This document shows positions 1 to 7,950 of a stretch of DNA of 22,788 bases, in pieces; the first letter of the stretch is position 1, and the number at the start of each line of letters is the position of its first letter. The translations under genes were made by a program, and so were the position numbers. Source of the DNA: UMGS1781 sp045628105 (GTDB taxonomy: Bacteria > Bacillota > Clostridia > TANB77 > CAG-508); NCBI GenBank assembly GCA_045628105.1, contig JAZQOX010000003.1, positions 1 through 22,788 of the forward strand. Reading direction: 5' to 3'. The notes below the pieces were generated by a model, which worked only from the letters and a program-made list of their open reading frames with translations, made no database searches and had not been told where the DNA came from.

Positions 1-1
1 A

Positions 2-904
2 AAAGAAAAAACAGAAAAAAAGATTATTTGGAATTATTTATTGGCAGGTTTAATAATTTTGGCGATTGTGTGTGTGTTGGTACATATATATAATTTAGCA
101 AATCAGAATTATAATTTAAACATTGAAGATGTAAAAAATATGCAAATTACAGCACATAGAGGTGCATCAATTTTGTATCCAGAAAATACCATGAGTGCAT
201 TTGAGGGTGCAAGAGAATTAGGCGCGGCCTGGATAGAACTTGATGTTCAACAAACAAAAGACGGATATATTATAGTTTCTCATGATTCAAATTTAAAAAG
301 AACAACAGGAAAAAATATTAATACATACGAAGCTACACTAGAAGAAATAGAAGAATTAGATGTAGGATCTTGGAAAGATGAAAAATTTGCAGGAGAAAAA
401 ATACCGCTATTAGATGATGTTATAAAATGGGCTAAAAAAAATAATATGAAGCTAAATATAGAATTGAAACCAACAGGATACGAAAAAGATTTTGAATTAG
501 CAGTTATAAATATAATAATGGAAAATAATTTTAAAGATAAGTGTGTTTTAACATCTTTAGATTATAATGTACTTGTAAACATCAAAAAAATTAATAAAGA
601 TATAACAACAGTTGGAGTACTTGCATTAGCGTTTGGAAATATTTTAGACCTTACAGATGCAGATTATTTTAGCTTAGAAGCATCTAACATAAATTATGAA
701 ATGGTAACAAAACTTCATGAACAAGGAAAACAGGTGTATGCGTGGACAGTTAACACAGAAGAAAGCATAAGCCAAATGATAGAAATGAATGTAGATAACA
801 TCATAACAGATGACATTACATTAGGGAAAAAAATGGTAACAGAAAATAATAATAGTGATTTTATTAAACAGTTAGTTTTATTCATAAAAAAAGCACTAGT
901 ATGA
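2..904 (+). CDS. Glycerophosphodiester phosphodiesterase, C-terminal part (5'-truncated by window)
   Basis: The reading frame is open to the left edge, so the true start lies outside the window; the TTG at 41 is inside the frame and has no ribosome binding site. The visible part begins with a basic stretch and one membrane helix (about residues 10-32), followed by a GDPD domain. The domain shows HRGAS plus PENT-AF, then ELDVQQTKDG and SHD, which carry the two catalytic histidines and the metal-binding acidic residues, then NIELKP, and YAWTVN near the end. The family hydrolyses glycerophosphodiesters to glycerol-3-phosphate and an alcohol. A helix directly before the catalytic domain suggests the family form with an N-terminal multi-helix membrane domain, most of which would be upstream; that is inference. 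The stop is TGA at 902-904 and a terminator follows 33 bases later. Confidence 0.88.
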   Translation, partial: KEKTEKKIIWNYLLAGLIILAIVCVLVHIYNLANQNYNLNIEDVKNMQITAHRGASILYPENTMSAFEGARELGAAWIELDVQQTKDGYIIVSHDSNLKRTTGKNINTYEATLEEIEELDVGSWKDEKFAGEKIPLLDDVIKWAKKNNMKLNIELKPTGYEKDFELAVINIIMENNFKDKCVLTSLDYNVLVNIKKINKDITTVGVLALAFGNILDLTDADYFSLEASNINYEMVTKLHEQGKQVYAWTVNTEESISQMIEMNVDNIITDDITLGKKMVTENNNSDFIKQLVLFIKKALV

Positions 905-936
905 ATATAATAAAAGATGTCTAAAAATTGCAATTT

Positions 937-965
937 AAAAGAGGATTTTCAAATCCTCTTTTTTG
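937..965 (+). terminator. Rho-independent terminator after the GDPD gene
   Basis: GAGGATTT (941-948) pairs with AAATCCTC (951-958), extended outward by AAAA/TTTT, and runs into a T tract. Its tip also carries the -35 region of the next promoter. Confidence 0.85.
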
Positions 966-974
966 TGGTATAAT
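946..974 (+). promoter_or_regulatory. Sigma-A type promoter for rbgA-mrnC
   Basis: TATAAT at 969-974 is preceded by TGG (966-968), an extended -10. A weak -35, TTTTCA at 946-951, lies 17 bases upstream and is embedded in the preceding terminator hairpin. Confidence 0.6.
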
Positions 975-1014
975 ATAAGAAGTTGTTAAGAAAAATAGAA
1001 TGGAAGTGATAAAT

Positions 1015-1956
1015 ATGGATATGTATCAAAAAAGAAAAGCAAGACAAGAGAAAAATGCAAATAAGCAAGAAGAAAACAGTAAAATGAATATCAACTGGTA
1101 TCCAGGACATATGCTAAAAACCAAAAAACAGATAATTGAAGATTTAAAATTAATAGATGTTGTTATTGAAATTTTAGATAGTAGAATGCCTATGGCAAGT
1201 CAAAATCCGGACATACAAAAAATAACAGCGAATAAAAAGAAAATAGTTATTTTAAACAAATGTGACTTGGCAAATGAAACTGAAACTAAGAGCTGGGTTG
1301 ATTATTTTAAAAAGCAGGGAATAATTGCAATTGAAACAGATTCTAATATGGGAAAAGGAATTAAAGAAACATTAAGAACAGTTCAAAATATTATGCAAGC
1401 AGATTTAGATAAAGCTGCAAGTAAGGGAAGAACGAATAAAAATATTAGAATAATGATAGTTGGAATACCAAATGTAGGTAAGTCTTCATTTATCAATAGA
1501 ATGATAGGAAAAAAATCAACAGAAGTTGGAAATAAACCAGGTGTTACAAAACAAAAACAATGGGTCAGAATATCAAGTAATATAGAACTATTGGATACTC
1601 CAGGTGTTTTATGGCCAAAATTTGAAAATAATGATATATCATTAAAACTTGCGTATACTGGAACAATAAAAGATGATGTATTAGATAAACCAACAATTGT
1701 ATATAATTTATTGAAATATTTAGAAAAATACAATAAAACAGAACTTTTTGAAAGATATAAATTGACAGAAGACGAATTTAATAGTATAATATCCGAGGAA
1801 GATAAATATCTAGAACTTATGAATTTAATTGCAAGAAAAAGAGGAGCAATAATTTCAGGAGGAGAAATAGATTATGAAAAAATATCTTCAATAATATTAA
1901 ATGATTTTAGAAGCGGAAAAATAGGAAGAATAACATTGGAGAAAATAAATGGATAA
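1015..1956 (+). CDS. rbgA: Ribosome biogenesis GTPase RbgA (YlqF)
   Basis: RbgA is a GTPase needed for late assembly of the 50S subunit. The protein has the family's N-terminal signature INWYPGHM (about residues 26-33) and circularly permuted GTPase motifs. G4 (NKCD, about 81-84) comes first, then G1 GIPNVGKSS (150-158), and G3 DTPG (194-197). The C-terminal part matches the RNA-binding ANTAR-like region in length. I chose the ATG at 1015 because GGAAGTGAT (1002-1010) is an excellent ribosome binding site for it; the ATG at 1000 overlaps that site and has none of its own. The gene overlaps mrnC by 8 bases (ATGGATAA), so the two are probably translationally coupled. Length, 313 residues, is slightly above the Bacillus protein. 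Confidence 0.95.
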   Translation: MDMYQKRKARQEKNANKQEENSKMNINWYPGHMLKTKKQIIEDLKLIDVVIEILDSRMPMASQNPDIQKITANKKKIVILNKCDLANETETKSWVDYFKKQGIIAIETDSNMGKGIKETLRTVQNIMQADLDKAASKGRTNKNIRIMIVGIPNVGKSSFINRMIGKKSTEVGNKPGVTKQKQWVRISSNIELLDTPGVLWPKFENNDISLKLAYTGTIKDDVLDKPTIVYNLLKYLEKYNKTELFERYKLTEDEFNSIISEEDKYLELMNLIARKRGAIISGGEIDYEKISSIILNDFRSGKIGRITLEKING

Positions 1957-2341
1957 TTTAGGAAAAGTTAATACAATGTCTCCACTAACATGGGCATACA
2001 TTGGTGATGCAGTATATGAATTATATATAAGAAAACACTTAACAGATACAACAAGTTTAAAGCCTAACAAATTACATAGAGAAGCAATAAAGTATGTAAA
2101 GGCATCTGCTCAATCAAAAATTTTAGAAGAACTTCAAGAAAGCTTAACTGAGGAAGAAAAAGAAGTTGTTCGAAGAGGTAGAAATGCTCAAAACCATCAT
2201 TTACCTAAAAATGCAAATTTAGATGAATACACACATTCAACAGCTTTTGAAGCTTTAATAGGATATTTATATTTAAGTCAAAAAGAAGAAAGACTTGAAG
2301 AAATTTTAAAGAAAACATTAAAAATAAATAATGGTATTTAA
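1949..2341 (+). CDS. mrnC: Mini-ribonuclease III (MrnC)
   Basis: Mini-III is a small dimeric RNase III-like enzyme without a double-stranded RNA binding domain. In Bacillus it trims the ends of 23S rRNA precursor on the 50S subunit. The 130-residue protein shows the catalytic signature Y-I-G-D-A-V-Y-E (residues 17-24, with Asp20) near the N-terminus, a basic HREAIKYVKASAQ segment, the RRGRNAQ motif, and the second acidic signature AFEALIGYLYL. These and the length fit the family well. Its start overlaps the end of rbgA, another 50S maturation factor, so the pair makes functional sense. The stop codon lies within a perfect 20-base palindrome (2330-2349). Confidence 0.94.
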   Translation: MDNLGKVNTMSPLTWAYIGDAVYELYIRKHLTDTTSLKPNKLHREAIKYVKASAQSKILEELQESLTEEEKEVVRRGRNAQNHHLPKNANLDEYTHSTAFEALIGYLYLSQKEERLEEILKKTLKINNGI

Positions 2342-2351
2342 ATACCATTTT
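2330..2351 (+). terminator. Palindromic hairpin at the mrnC stop (weak terminator or processing site)
   Basis: AATGGTATTT (2330-2339) is directly followed by its inverse AAATACCATT (2340-2349), then only two more T. It contains the mrnC stop codon and ends five bases before the tRNA gene. The short T tract makes full termination doubtful; it could also mark a processing point between the mRNA and the tRNA. Confidence 0.4.
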
Positions 2352-2355
2352 ATAT

Positions 2356-2430
2356 GGCCCGTTGGTCAAGCGGTTAAGACGCCACCCTCTCAAGGTGGAA
2401 TCATGAGTTCGATTCTCGTACGGGTCACCA
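2356..2430 (+). tRNA. tRNA-Glu (anticodon CTC)
   Basis: The 75 bases fold as a full cloverleaf. The acceptor GGCCCGT pairs with ACGGGTC (one G-U pair). The anticodon stem is CCACC/GGTGG with loop CTCTCAA, so the anticodon is CTC (2389-2391), reading GAG. The T arm is ATGAG/CTCGT with loop TTCGATT. The 3' CCA is encoded. A CTC isoacceptor is a little unexpected in such an AT-rich genome, where a TTC tRNA could read both Glu codons. Confidence 0.96.
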
Positions 2431-2435
2431 CAAAT

Positions 2436-2465
2436 AGAACACCCAAAACTAGAGTGTTCTTTTAT
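2436..2465 (+). terminator. Terminator after tRNA-Glu
   Basis: AGAACAC (2436-2442) pairs with GTGTTCT (2454-2460), followed by a T-rich stretch. It lies six bases after the CCA end of the tRNA. Confidence 0.75.
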
Positions 2466-2476
2466 TAATTTAAATT

Positions 2477-2505
2477 GTGTAGGAGTCGCCGCCCTCGGCG
2501 ATCCT
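2477..2505. repeat. GC-rich hairpin repeat, copy 1
   Basis: The stem TCGCCG (2486-2491) pairs with CGGCGA (2496-2501) around the loop CCCT. The same unit, starting GTGTAGG, recurs at 17662. This copy has two base differences that weaken the outer stem. It is a striking GC island in AT-rich DNA. Confidence 0.8.
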
Positions 2506-2540
2506 AAAAGATGTAAACCTAATAGAAAAGGATATAAAAT

Positions 2541-4883
2541 ATGAACAATGTAGAATTATTATCTCCAGTAGGAGAATGGGATTCTTTAGTAGCAGCAGTA
2601 CAAAATGGTGCAAATGCAGTATATTTTGGAGCAGATGAATTTAATGCAAGGATGAATAGTAAAAATTTCGATAGAGAAAAATTAAAAAAGGCAATTGAAT
2701 ATGCTAAATTAAGAAATGTTAAAACAAATCTAACACTTAATATTTTAATAAAAAATGACGAATTTTCAAAAGCTATGGATCTTGTAAAATATGCGTACGA
2801 ATGTGGAATAGATGCAATTATTGTACAAGATTTAGGATTAGCAACAGAAATTATAAAAGAATTTCCAGAATTAGATGTTCATTGTAGCACTCAGATGACA
2901 ATACATAATCTAGAAGGAGTAAAAAAAGTTAAAGAGCTTGGCTTTAAAAGATGTGTATTATCAAGAGAACTAACATTAGATGAAATAAAAAATATATGCA
3001 AAAATTCAGATATTGAAATAGAGGTATTTATTCATGGTGCACTTTGTATATGTTATTCTGGACAATGTTTAATGAGCAGTATAATTGGTGGAAGAAGCGG
3101 AAACAGAGGTAAATGTGCGGGAAGCTGCAGATTACCATATACACTATTAAGAAACGGAGAACAAGTAGATAAAGGATATTTATTAAGTTCAAAAGATGTA
3201 TGCACATTGGATATAATTCCAGAACTTATTGCAGCTGGAATAAAATCTTTTAAAATAGAAGGTAGAATGAAATCTCCAGAATATGTAGGATTAGTTACAT
3301 CAATTTATAGAAAATACATAGATCTAGCAAACAGCGAAAAACCATACTTTGTAGATGAAGAAGATAGAGAAAAATTAATGCAAATATTTAATAGAGGCGG
3401 TTTCAGTACAGGATTCCTAAAAGGAAAATTAGGAAAAGAAATGATGTACAAATACAAACCAAATCACATTGGAATATATATTGGCAAGGTTATAAACTAT
3501 AATAGAAATAAAGGACATGTTAAATTTAAGGCAGAGAAGGAAGTAGCATTAGGCGACAGTATAGCAATAAATGATTCATCATGCAAGACATCAGAATTAA
3601 TGCTAGGAAACACAAATATAAAAATATCGAGAGTTGGACAAATAGTTACATATGGAAGAATAAATGGAGATATAAAACCAGGAGATAGAATATATAGAAC
3701 GGTAGCAATAAACCTAAATAAAGAAATAGAACAAATATCAAGCAAAGAAAATATAAAAAGAAACATAAACTGTCAAATAGAATTAAAAGTAGGAAAACCA
3801 ATAAAACTTACAGTAAAAGATGAAGGAACAGGAATAGAACTTACAAAAACAGGAGTTACAGTAGAAAATGCAGAAGAAAATGGAATAAGTAAAGAAAGAA
3901 TAGCAGAACAATTATCAAAACTAGGAAACACCATATTCAAAATGAACAACATAAAAATAGACATGGATGAAAAAATAATACTACCAATAAGCAGTCTAAA
4001 CGAAATAAGAAGAGAAGCAACAGAAGACTTAGAAAAACAAATAAAAGAAAGTTTTTGCAGAAAATGTTCCAATTTGGGACAGTCCCCAATTGGAACGGTG
4101 GGTGAAAAAAATGATGAATTTAAACTTAGTTTGTGCTTAAATAGCATAAATAATTATTTCAATTACAATGAAATTAAAAATGTTGATAATGTGTATATTC
4201 CTTTTAGATTTTTTGTTGATGCTAAATTAAAAAAGAGTATAGAAGATATTACAAACAGGTTTGATACATATATTCTAATGCCTGCTATTTATAAGGGTAA
4301 TTATGAAAAGATAAATGTTAGCGAAATATTAAATAATTATAAAATTAAAGGTGCTGTTATTTCAAATTTATCACAGGCAGATATGTTTAATGGGCTTGAA
4401 AAAATTGCTAATTATACGTTTAATATATCAAATGATTATACAATAGAACAATTAAAAAACTTTGGAATAAAAAAATATATAACATCACCTGAATTTGAAA
4501 GAGATGCAATACAGAATCTTAATAGAACAATTGAAAAAGAGACAATTGTATATGGAAGAACTTTACTTATGACTACTGAATATTGCACAATCGGAGCATA
4601 TCACAACTGCAAAGCACCATGTCAGCAAGGAACTTACAAATTAAAGGATAGAATGAATTTTGAATTTCCAATATTAACTGATAGAATAAATTGCAATAAT
4701 TTAATATATAATTCAAAAATAACATCAATAGAATGGAAAGAATTAAACATAGATTCAATAAGAATAGATATATTAGATGAAACAATAGAAGAAATAAACA
4801 ATATAATAGAAACACATAAAAATGGAAAAAGACTAGAAGGAAAAGATTACACAAACGGAAACATAAATAAAGAAGCCATCTGA
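2541..4883 (+). CDS. U32-family protein with DUF3656-like region, RlhA-like (23S rRNA hydroxylation)
   Basis: The N-terminus (LLSPVGEWDSLVAAVQNGAN, then VYFGADEFNAR) and the signature around residues 164-198 (FIHGALC, YSGQC, GGRSGNRGKCAGSCR) define the U32 family. The second family block, LMTTEYCTIGAY with further cysteines, is near residues 675-700. The 780-residue length with a middle DUF3656-like part matches E. coli RlhA, which hydroxylates a 23S rRNA cytidine; older annotation calls these collagenase-like peptidases. The start has AAAGGATAT upstream. Around residues 509-519 a copy of a dispersed palindromic repeat is translated in frame (peptide SNLGQSPIGT), and base composition changes sharply there. 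The neighbours rbgA and mrnC also act on the 50S subunit. RlhA function is inferred from family and context. Confidence 0.88.
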   Translation: MNNVELLSPVGEWDSLVAAVQNGANAVYFGADEFNARMNSKNFDREKLKKAIEYAKLRNVKTNLTLNILIKNDEFSKAMDLVKYAYECGIDAIIVQDLGLATEIIKEFPELDVHCSTQMTIHNLEGVKKVKELGFKRCVLSRELTLDEIKNICKNSDIEIEVFIHGALCICYSGQCLMSSIIGGRSGNRGKCAGSCRLPYTLLRNGEQVDKGYLLSSKDVCTLDIIPELIAAGIKSFKIEGRMKSPEYVGLVTSIYRKYIDLANSEKPYFVDEEDREKLMQIFNRGGFSTGFLKGKLGKEMMYKYKPNHIGIYIGKVINYNRNKGHVKFKAEKEVALGDSIAINDSSCKTSELMLGNTNIKISRVGQIVTYGRINGDIKPGDRIYRTVAINLNKEIEQISSKENIKRNINCQIELKVGKPIKLTVKDEGTGIELTKTGVTVENAEENGISKERIAEQLSKLGNTIFKMNNIKIDMDEKIILPISSLNEIRREATEDLEKQIKESFCRKCSNLGQSPIGTVGEKNDEFKLSLCLNSINNYFNYNEIKNVDNVYIPFRFFVDAKLKKSIEDITNRFDTYILMPAIYKGNYEKINVSEILNNYKIKGAVISNLSQADMFNGLEKIANYTFNISNDYTIEQLKNFGIKKYITSPEFERDAIQNLNRTIEKETIVYGRTLLMTTEYCTIGAYHNCKAPCQQGTYKLKDRMNFEFPILTDRINCNNLIYNSKITSIEWKELNIDSIRIDILDETIEEINNIIETHKNGKRLEGKDYTNGNINKEAI
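4067..4096. repeat. GGGACAG palindrome, copy A, inside the U32 coding sequence
   Basis: TTCCAATT (4067-4074) pairs with AATTGGAA (4088-4095), then one T/C mismatch, then GGGA (4076-4079) with TCCC (4083-4086) around CAG. The same architecture, including the mismatch position, recurs at 18960. It is read in frame as part of the protein. Confidence 0.85.
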
Positions 4884-4899
4884 AAAATAGATGGCTTTT
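4873..4899 (+). terminator. Terminator at the end of the U32 gene
   Basis: AAGCCATC (4873-4880) pairs with GATGGCTT (4890-4897), followed by TT. The stop codon TGA (4881-4883) lies in the loop, so the last codons form the left arm. Confidence 0.75.
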
Positions 4900-4937
4900 C
4901 CCAATTGGGAAATTTGTCTCAGAAAGGGACAGGTTTG
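4898..4937. repeat. GGGACAG palindrome family, copy B
   Basis: It holds the perfect palindrome TTCCCAATTGGGAA (4898-4911), then TGTCTC (4915-4920) pairing with GGGACA (4926-4931). It shares the 12-base string GGGACAGGTTTG (4926-4937) with copy C. It abuts the terminator of the U32 gene. Confidence 0.75.
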
Positions 4938-4974
4938 AATTTATTTTTTTAAAACTAATTGTTGAACAACGATA

Positions 4975-4999
4975 TTTATGTTATAATGTGTAACATAAA
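4975..4999. promoter_or_regulatory. mutS promoter overlapped by a 9-bp dyad
   Basis: TATAAT at 4982-4987 is preceded by TGT (4979-4981), an extended -10; no good -35 is present. The arms TTTATGTTA (4975-4983) and TAACATAAA (4991-4999) form a perfect 9-bp inverted repeat with a 7-base spacer centred on the -10, as expected of an operator. Confidence 0.6.
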
Positions 5000-5024
5000 A
5001 TTGGAAAAAAAGGAAGTATTAGAT

Positions 5025-7628
5025 ATGGCAGAATATTCACCTATGATGCAACAATATTTTAGTATAAAAGAACAATATAAAGATGCAATACTCTTTTATA
5101 GAATAGGCGATTTTTATGAGATGTTTTTTGAAGATGCAAAGCTTGCTGCAAGAGAACTTGAAATAACTCTTACAGGTAAAGAATGCGGACAAGAAGAACG
5201 TGCTCCAATGTGCGGTGTTCCACACCATGCAGTTGACGCTTATGTTTCTAAATTAATAGAAAAGGGATATAAAGTTGCTATTTGCGAGCAGTTAGAAGAT
5301 CCAAAACAAACAAAGGGCATGGTTAAAAGGGATGTTATAAGAGTTGTAACACCGGGAACTGTAATAGAAAGCAATATGCTAGATGAAAAGAAGAATAATT
5401 ATATAATGTCTATTTTTAAAAAAGGTCTTTATTTTGGAATAGCAGTTTGTGATGTATCAACAGGTGATTTTTATTCTACAAAAATAATAGAGAATAATAA
5501 TTTTGCAACATTACTTGATGAAATTGCCAAATATAATCCAGCTGAAATTATTGTAAATGGATTTTTATTTGGTTCTAAAGAGGAAATAGATGAAATTAGA
5601 AAGAGATTTAATGTATATATAAACTGTTCAAAAGATGAAGACTTTAAAGAAGAAAAAGAAAATATATTACAGAATTTCACACTAAATTACGAAGAAAGAA
5701 CATTGGACGATTTAGATGGTTATGAACTAGAATGTTCTGCAATAAATGCTTTACTTGTGTATTTAACAGAAACACAGAAAATGAAACTAGACCATATAAA
5801 TCATATAAAATTCTATAATTTACAAAAATATATGTCATTGGATATTACAGCAAGAAGAAATCTTGAACTAATAGAAAGACAACATGATAAAGGAAAAAAA
5901 GGAACTTTATTATGGGTACTTGATAAAACATCAACATCAATGGGTGGAAGAATGCTTAGAAAGTGGATAGGAGAACCACTTTTGGAAGTTAAAGAAATAA
6001 ATAATAGATTAGAAGCGGTAGGCGAACTTAAAGAAAATATTATATTAAGGGAAGAATTACAACAAAAGTTAAAAAGAGTATATGATATAGAAAGATTAGT
6101 TGGAAAAATTGCATATGGAAATTGTAATGCAAGAGAACTAAACTCTTTAAAATATTCTTTAAAACAAATTCCTGAAATAAAAGAATTGCTAAAGCAGGGG
6201 AATAGTGCAGTATTAAAAAAATTAGAAAATAATTTGGATGCATGTGAAGATTTAGCAGGTCTTATTGAAAAAGCATTAGTTGAAGAACCACCAATAACAA
6301 TTAAAGAGGGTGGAATAATAAAACCAGGATATAACGAAGAAGTAGATGAATATAAAAAAGCATCAACTGAGGGAAAAAAATGGTTATTAGAATTAGAACA
6401 AAGAGAAAAAGAACAAACAGGAATAAAAAATTTAAAAATAGGGTTTAATAAAGTGTTTGGATATTTCTTAGAAGTTACAAAATCAAATTTAAACATGGTT
6501 CCAGAAAGATATATTAGAAAACAAACTTTAACTAATGGCGAAAGATTTATTACAGAAGAACTGAATGAACTTGAAAGTAAGATTTTAGGTGCAGAAGAAA
6601 ATCTTGTAGGACTAGAATATAAATTATTTGTTGAACTTAGAGATTATTTGGCAAAGAATATTATCAGACTTCAAAACACTGCTAGAATAATTGCAACAAT
6701 AGACGTGCTTAATTCATTTGCAACTGTTGCAGAAGATATGAACTATGTAGCTCCAATTGTTGACTCAAATGGCGAAATAGATATAAAAAACGGACGCCAT
6801 GCAGTAATTGAAAAAATGTTAGGAACCGGAGAATTTGTAGCAAACGATACTTACTTAAATAATAATACAGATAGATTATCAATTATAACAGGGCCTAATA
6901 TGGCTGGTAAATCCACATATATGAGGCAAGTTGCATTAATAACTTTAATGGCACAGATTGGAAGCTTTGTACCAGCATCTTATGCAAAAATAGGTGTTGT
7001 AGATAAAATTTTTACAAGGGTTGGAGCATCAGATGATTTAAGTATGGGACAAAGTACATTCATGGTTGAAATGATGGAAGTTGCAACTATTTTAAAGGAA
7101 GCAACAAGAAATAGCTTGGTTATTTTAGATGAAATTGGAAGAGGAACATCAACATATGATGGACTATCTATTGCATGGGCAGTTGCTGAACATATAGCAG
7201 ACAAAGAAAAATGTGGTGCAAAAACTTTATTTGCAACGCACTACCATGAACTTACAGAATTAGAAAATAAACTAGAAGGAGTAAAGAACTATTCAATAGC
7301 TGTAAAAGAAAAGGGAGAAGATATAATTTTCTTAAGAAAAATTATACAAGGAGGAACAGATGAAAGCTATGGAATACATGTTGCAAAACTAGCTGGAGTT
7401 CCACAAACAGTTGTAAAAAGATCAAATGAGATTTTAAGAAGCTTGGAAAGAAAAAACATGTTAGGACAAAAGAAAGAAGAAAGCAAAAAACAAACAGAAG
7501 GACAATTAGACTTTTTCAATTATAAACTAGCAGAAATAGCACATGAAATTGACAAAATAAATTTAAACGAGATGACACCAATAGATGCATTAAATACGTT
7601 AATGAAAATAAAAGAAAAAATGTCATAA
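5025..7628 (+). CDS. mutS: DNA mismatch repair protein MutS
   Basis: MutS binds mismatched DNA and starts repair through an ATP-driven clamp. The 867-residue protein starts at the ATG at 5025, which has AGGAAG eight bases upstream; the frame stays open further left but without a good start. The mismatch-reading motif GDFYEMF is at residues 28-34, with Phe30 and Glu32 as the wedge residues. The ATPase has Walker A GPNMAGKST (623-631) and Walker B LVILDEIGRGTST (about 698-710), then the conserved FATHYHEL. The C-terminal helical dimer region is present. MutL is not adjacent, unlike in many Firmicutes. A dyad overlaps its promoter and a strong terminator follows. Confidence 0.97.
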   Translation: MAEYSPMMQQYFSIKEQYKDAILFYRIGDFYEMFFEDAKLAARELEITLTGKECGQEERAPMCGVPHHAVDAYVSKLIEKGYKVAICEQLEDPKQTKGMVKRDVIRVVTPGTVIESNMLDEKKNNYIMSIFKKGLYFGIAVCDVSTGDFYSTKIIENNNFATLLDEIAKYNPAEIIVNGFLFGSKEEIDEIRKRFNVYINCSKDEDFKEEKENILQNFTLNYEERTLDDLDGYELECSAINALLVYLTETQKMKLDHINHIKFYNLQKYMSLDITARRNLELIERQHDKGKKGTLLWVLDKTSTSMGGRMLRKWIGEPLLEVKEINNRLEAVGELKENIILREELQQKLKRVYDIERLVGKIAYGNCNARELNSLKYSLKQIPEIKELLKQGNSAVLKKLENNLDACEDLAGLIEKALVEEPPITIKEGGIIKPGYNEEVDEYKKASTEGKKWLLELEQREKEQTGIKNLKIGFNKVFGYFLEVTKSNLNMVPERYIRKQTLTNGERFITEELNELESKILGAEENLVGLEYKLFVELRDYLAKNIIRLQNTARIIATIDVLNSFATVAEDMNYVAPIVDSNGEIDIKNGRHAVIEKMLGTGEFVANDTYLNNNTDRLSIITGPNMAGKSTYMRQVALITLMAQIGSFVPASYAKIGVVDKIFTRVGASDDLSMGQSTFMVEMMEVATILKEATRNSLVILDEIGRGTSTYDGLSIAWAVAEHIADKEKCGAKTLFATHYHELTELENKLEGVKNYSIAVKEKGEDIIFLRKIIQGGTDESYGIHVAKLAGVPQTVVKRSNEILRSLERKNMLGQKKEESKKQTEGQLDFFNYKLAEIAHEIDKINLNEMTPIDALNTLMKIKEKMS

Positions 7629-7629
7629 G

Positions 7630-7658
7630 TAGCACTTGAAAAAAGTGCTATTTTTTTT
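7630..7658 (+). terminator. Terminator of mutS
   Basis: TAGCACTT (7630-7637) pairs with AAGTGCTA (7643-7650), followed by eight T. It begins two bases after the stop codon. Confidence 0.92.
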
Positions 7659-7666
7659 ATTTAAAA

Positions 7667-7790
7667 ATTCGCCAAATCTCGTCGTTTGTTATATATTTAT
7701 TTTCAATCGAACCCACGATGGATACACCTGCGAAGTGTTTCGGGGGTCCTCGATTTTATCTGAATATATAACAACTGCGTTTGGCTAATT
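7667..7790. repeat. Large imperfect palindrome between mutS and mraZ (MITE-like or structured element)
   Basis: This fills most of the gene-free stretch 7629-7950. Outer arms: GCCAAA (7671-7676) with TTTGGC (7780-7785), and TTGTTATATATT (7686-7697) with AATATATAACAA (7763-7774). Inner arms: AATCGA (7705-7710) with TCGATT (7750-7755), ACCC (7711-7714) with GGGT (7744-7747), and a tip CGAA/TTCG (7731-7742). The centre is much richer in GC than its surroundings. It lies after the mutS terminator and before the mraZ promoter, and I see no ORF in it. Confidence 0.6.
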
Positions 7791-7851
7791 TGTACTAATA
7801 TTGATATGTATTTTGAAAACTAAAAAAAATTCAAAAATTTTTCAAAAAGTA

Positions 7852-7880
7852 TTGCAATTTAAAAACTTATGGTATAAAAT
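7852..7880 (+). promoter_or_regulatory. Promoter of the mraZ division cluster
   Basis: TAAAAT at 7875-7880 (or TATAAA at 7873) serves as -10, with TTGCAA at 7852-7857 17 bases upstream as -35. The MraZ boxes start seven bases downstream. Confidence 0.6.
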
Positions 7881-7886
7881 GATTGC

Positions 7887-7913
7887 AAAGTGGAGGAAAG
7901 TGGTAGAAAGTGG
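7887..7913 (+). promoter_or_regulatory. MraZ operator: three AAAGTGG boxes at 10-bp spacing
   Basis: AAAGTGG occurs at 7887-7893, 7897-7903 and 7907-7913, a period of exactly 10. MraZ is known to bind direct repeats of this kind upstream of its own operon. The position just after the -10 fits autoregulation of the cluster. Confidence 0.85.
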
Positions 7914-7950
7914 AACAAACTAAAAAACCACAAAAAAGAGGTGAAAAGTC

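Noticed and set aside
5813..6496. 227-residue minus-strand ORF opposite mutS
   Set aside because: It lies wholly within mutS, is rich in Ser/Phe/Leu as expected of antisense to A-rich coding DNA, and has no family motifs. The same holds for the other minus-strand ORFs in the window.
7729..7755. GC-rich core in the mutS-mraZ gap as part of a tRNA or other known RNA
   Set aside because: It does not fold as a cloverleaf or match any RNA class I recognise; nested symmetry fits a palindromic element better.
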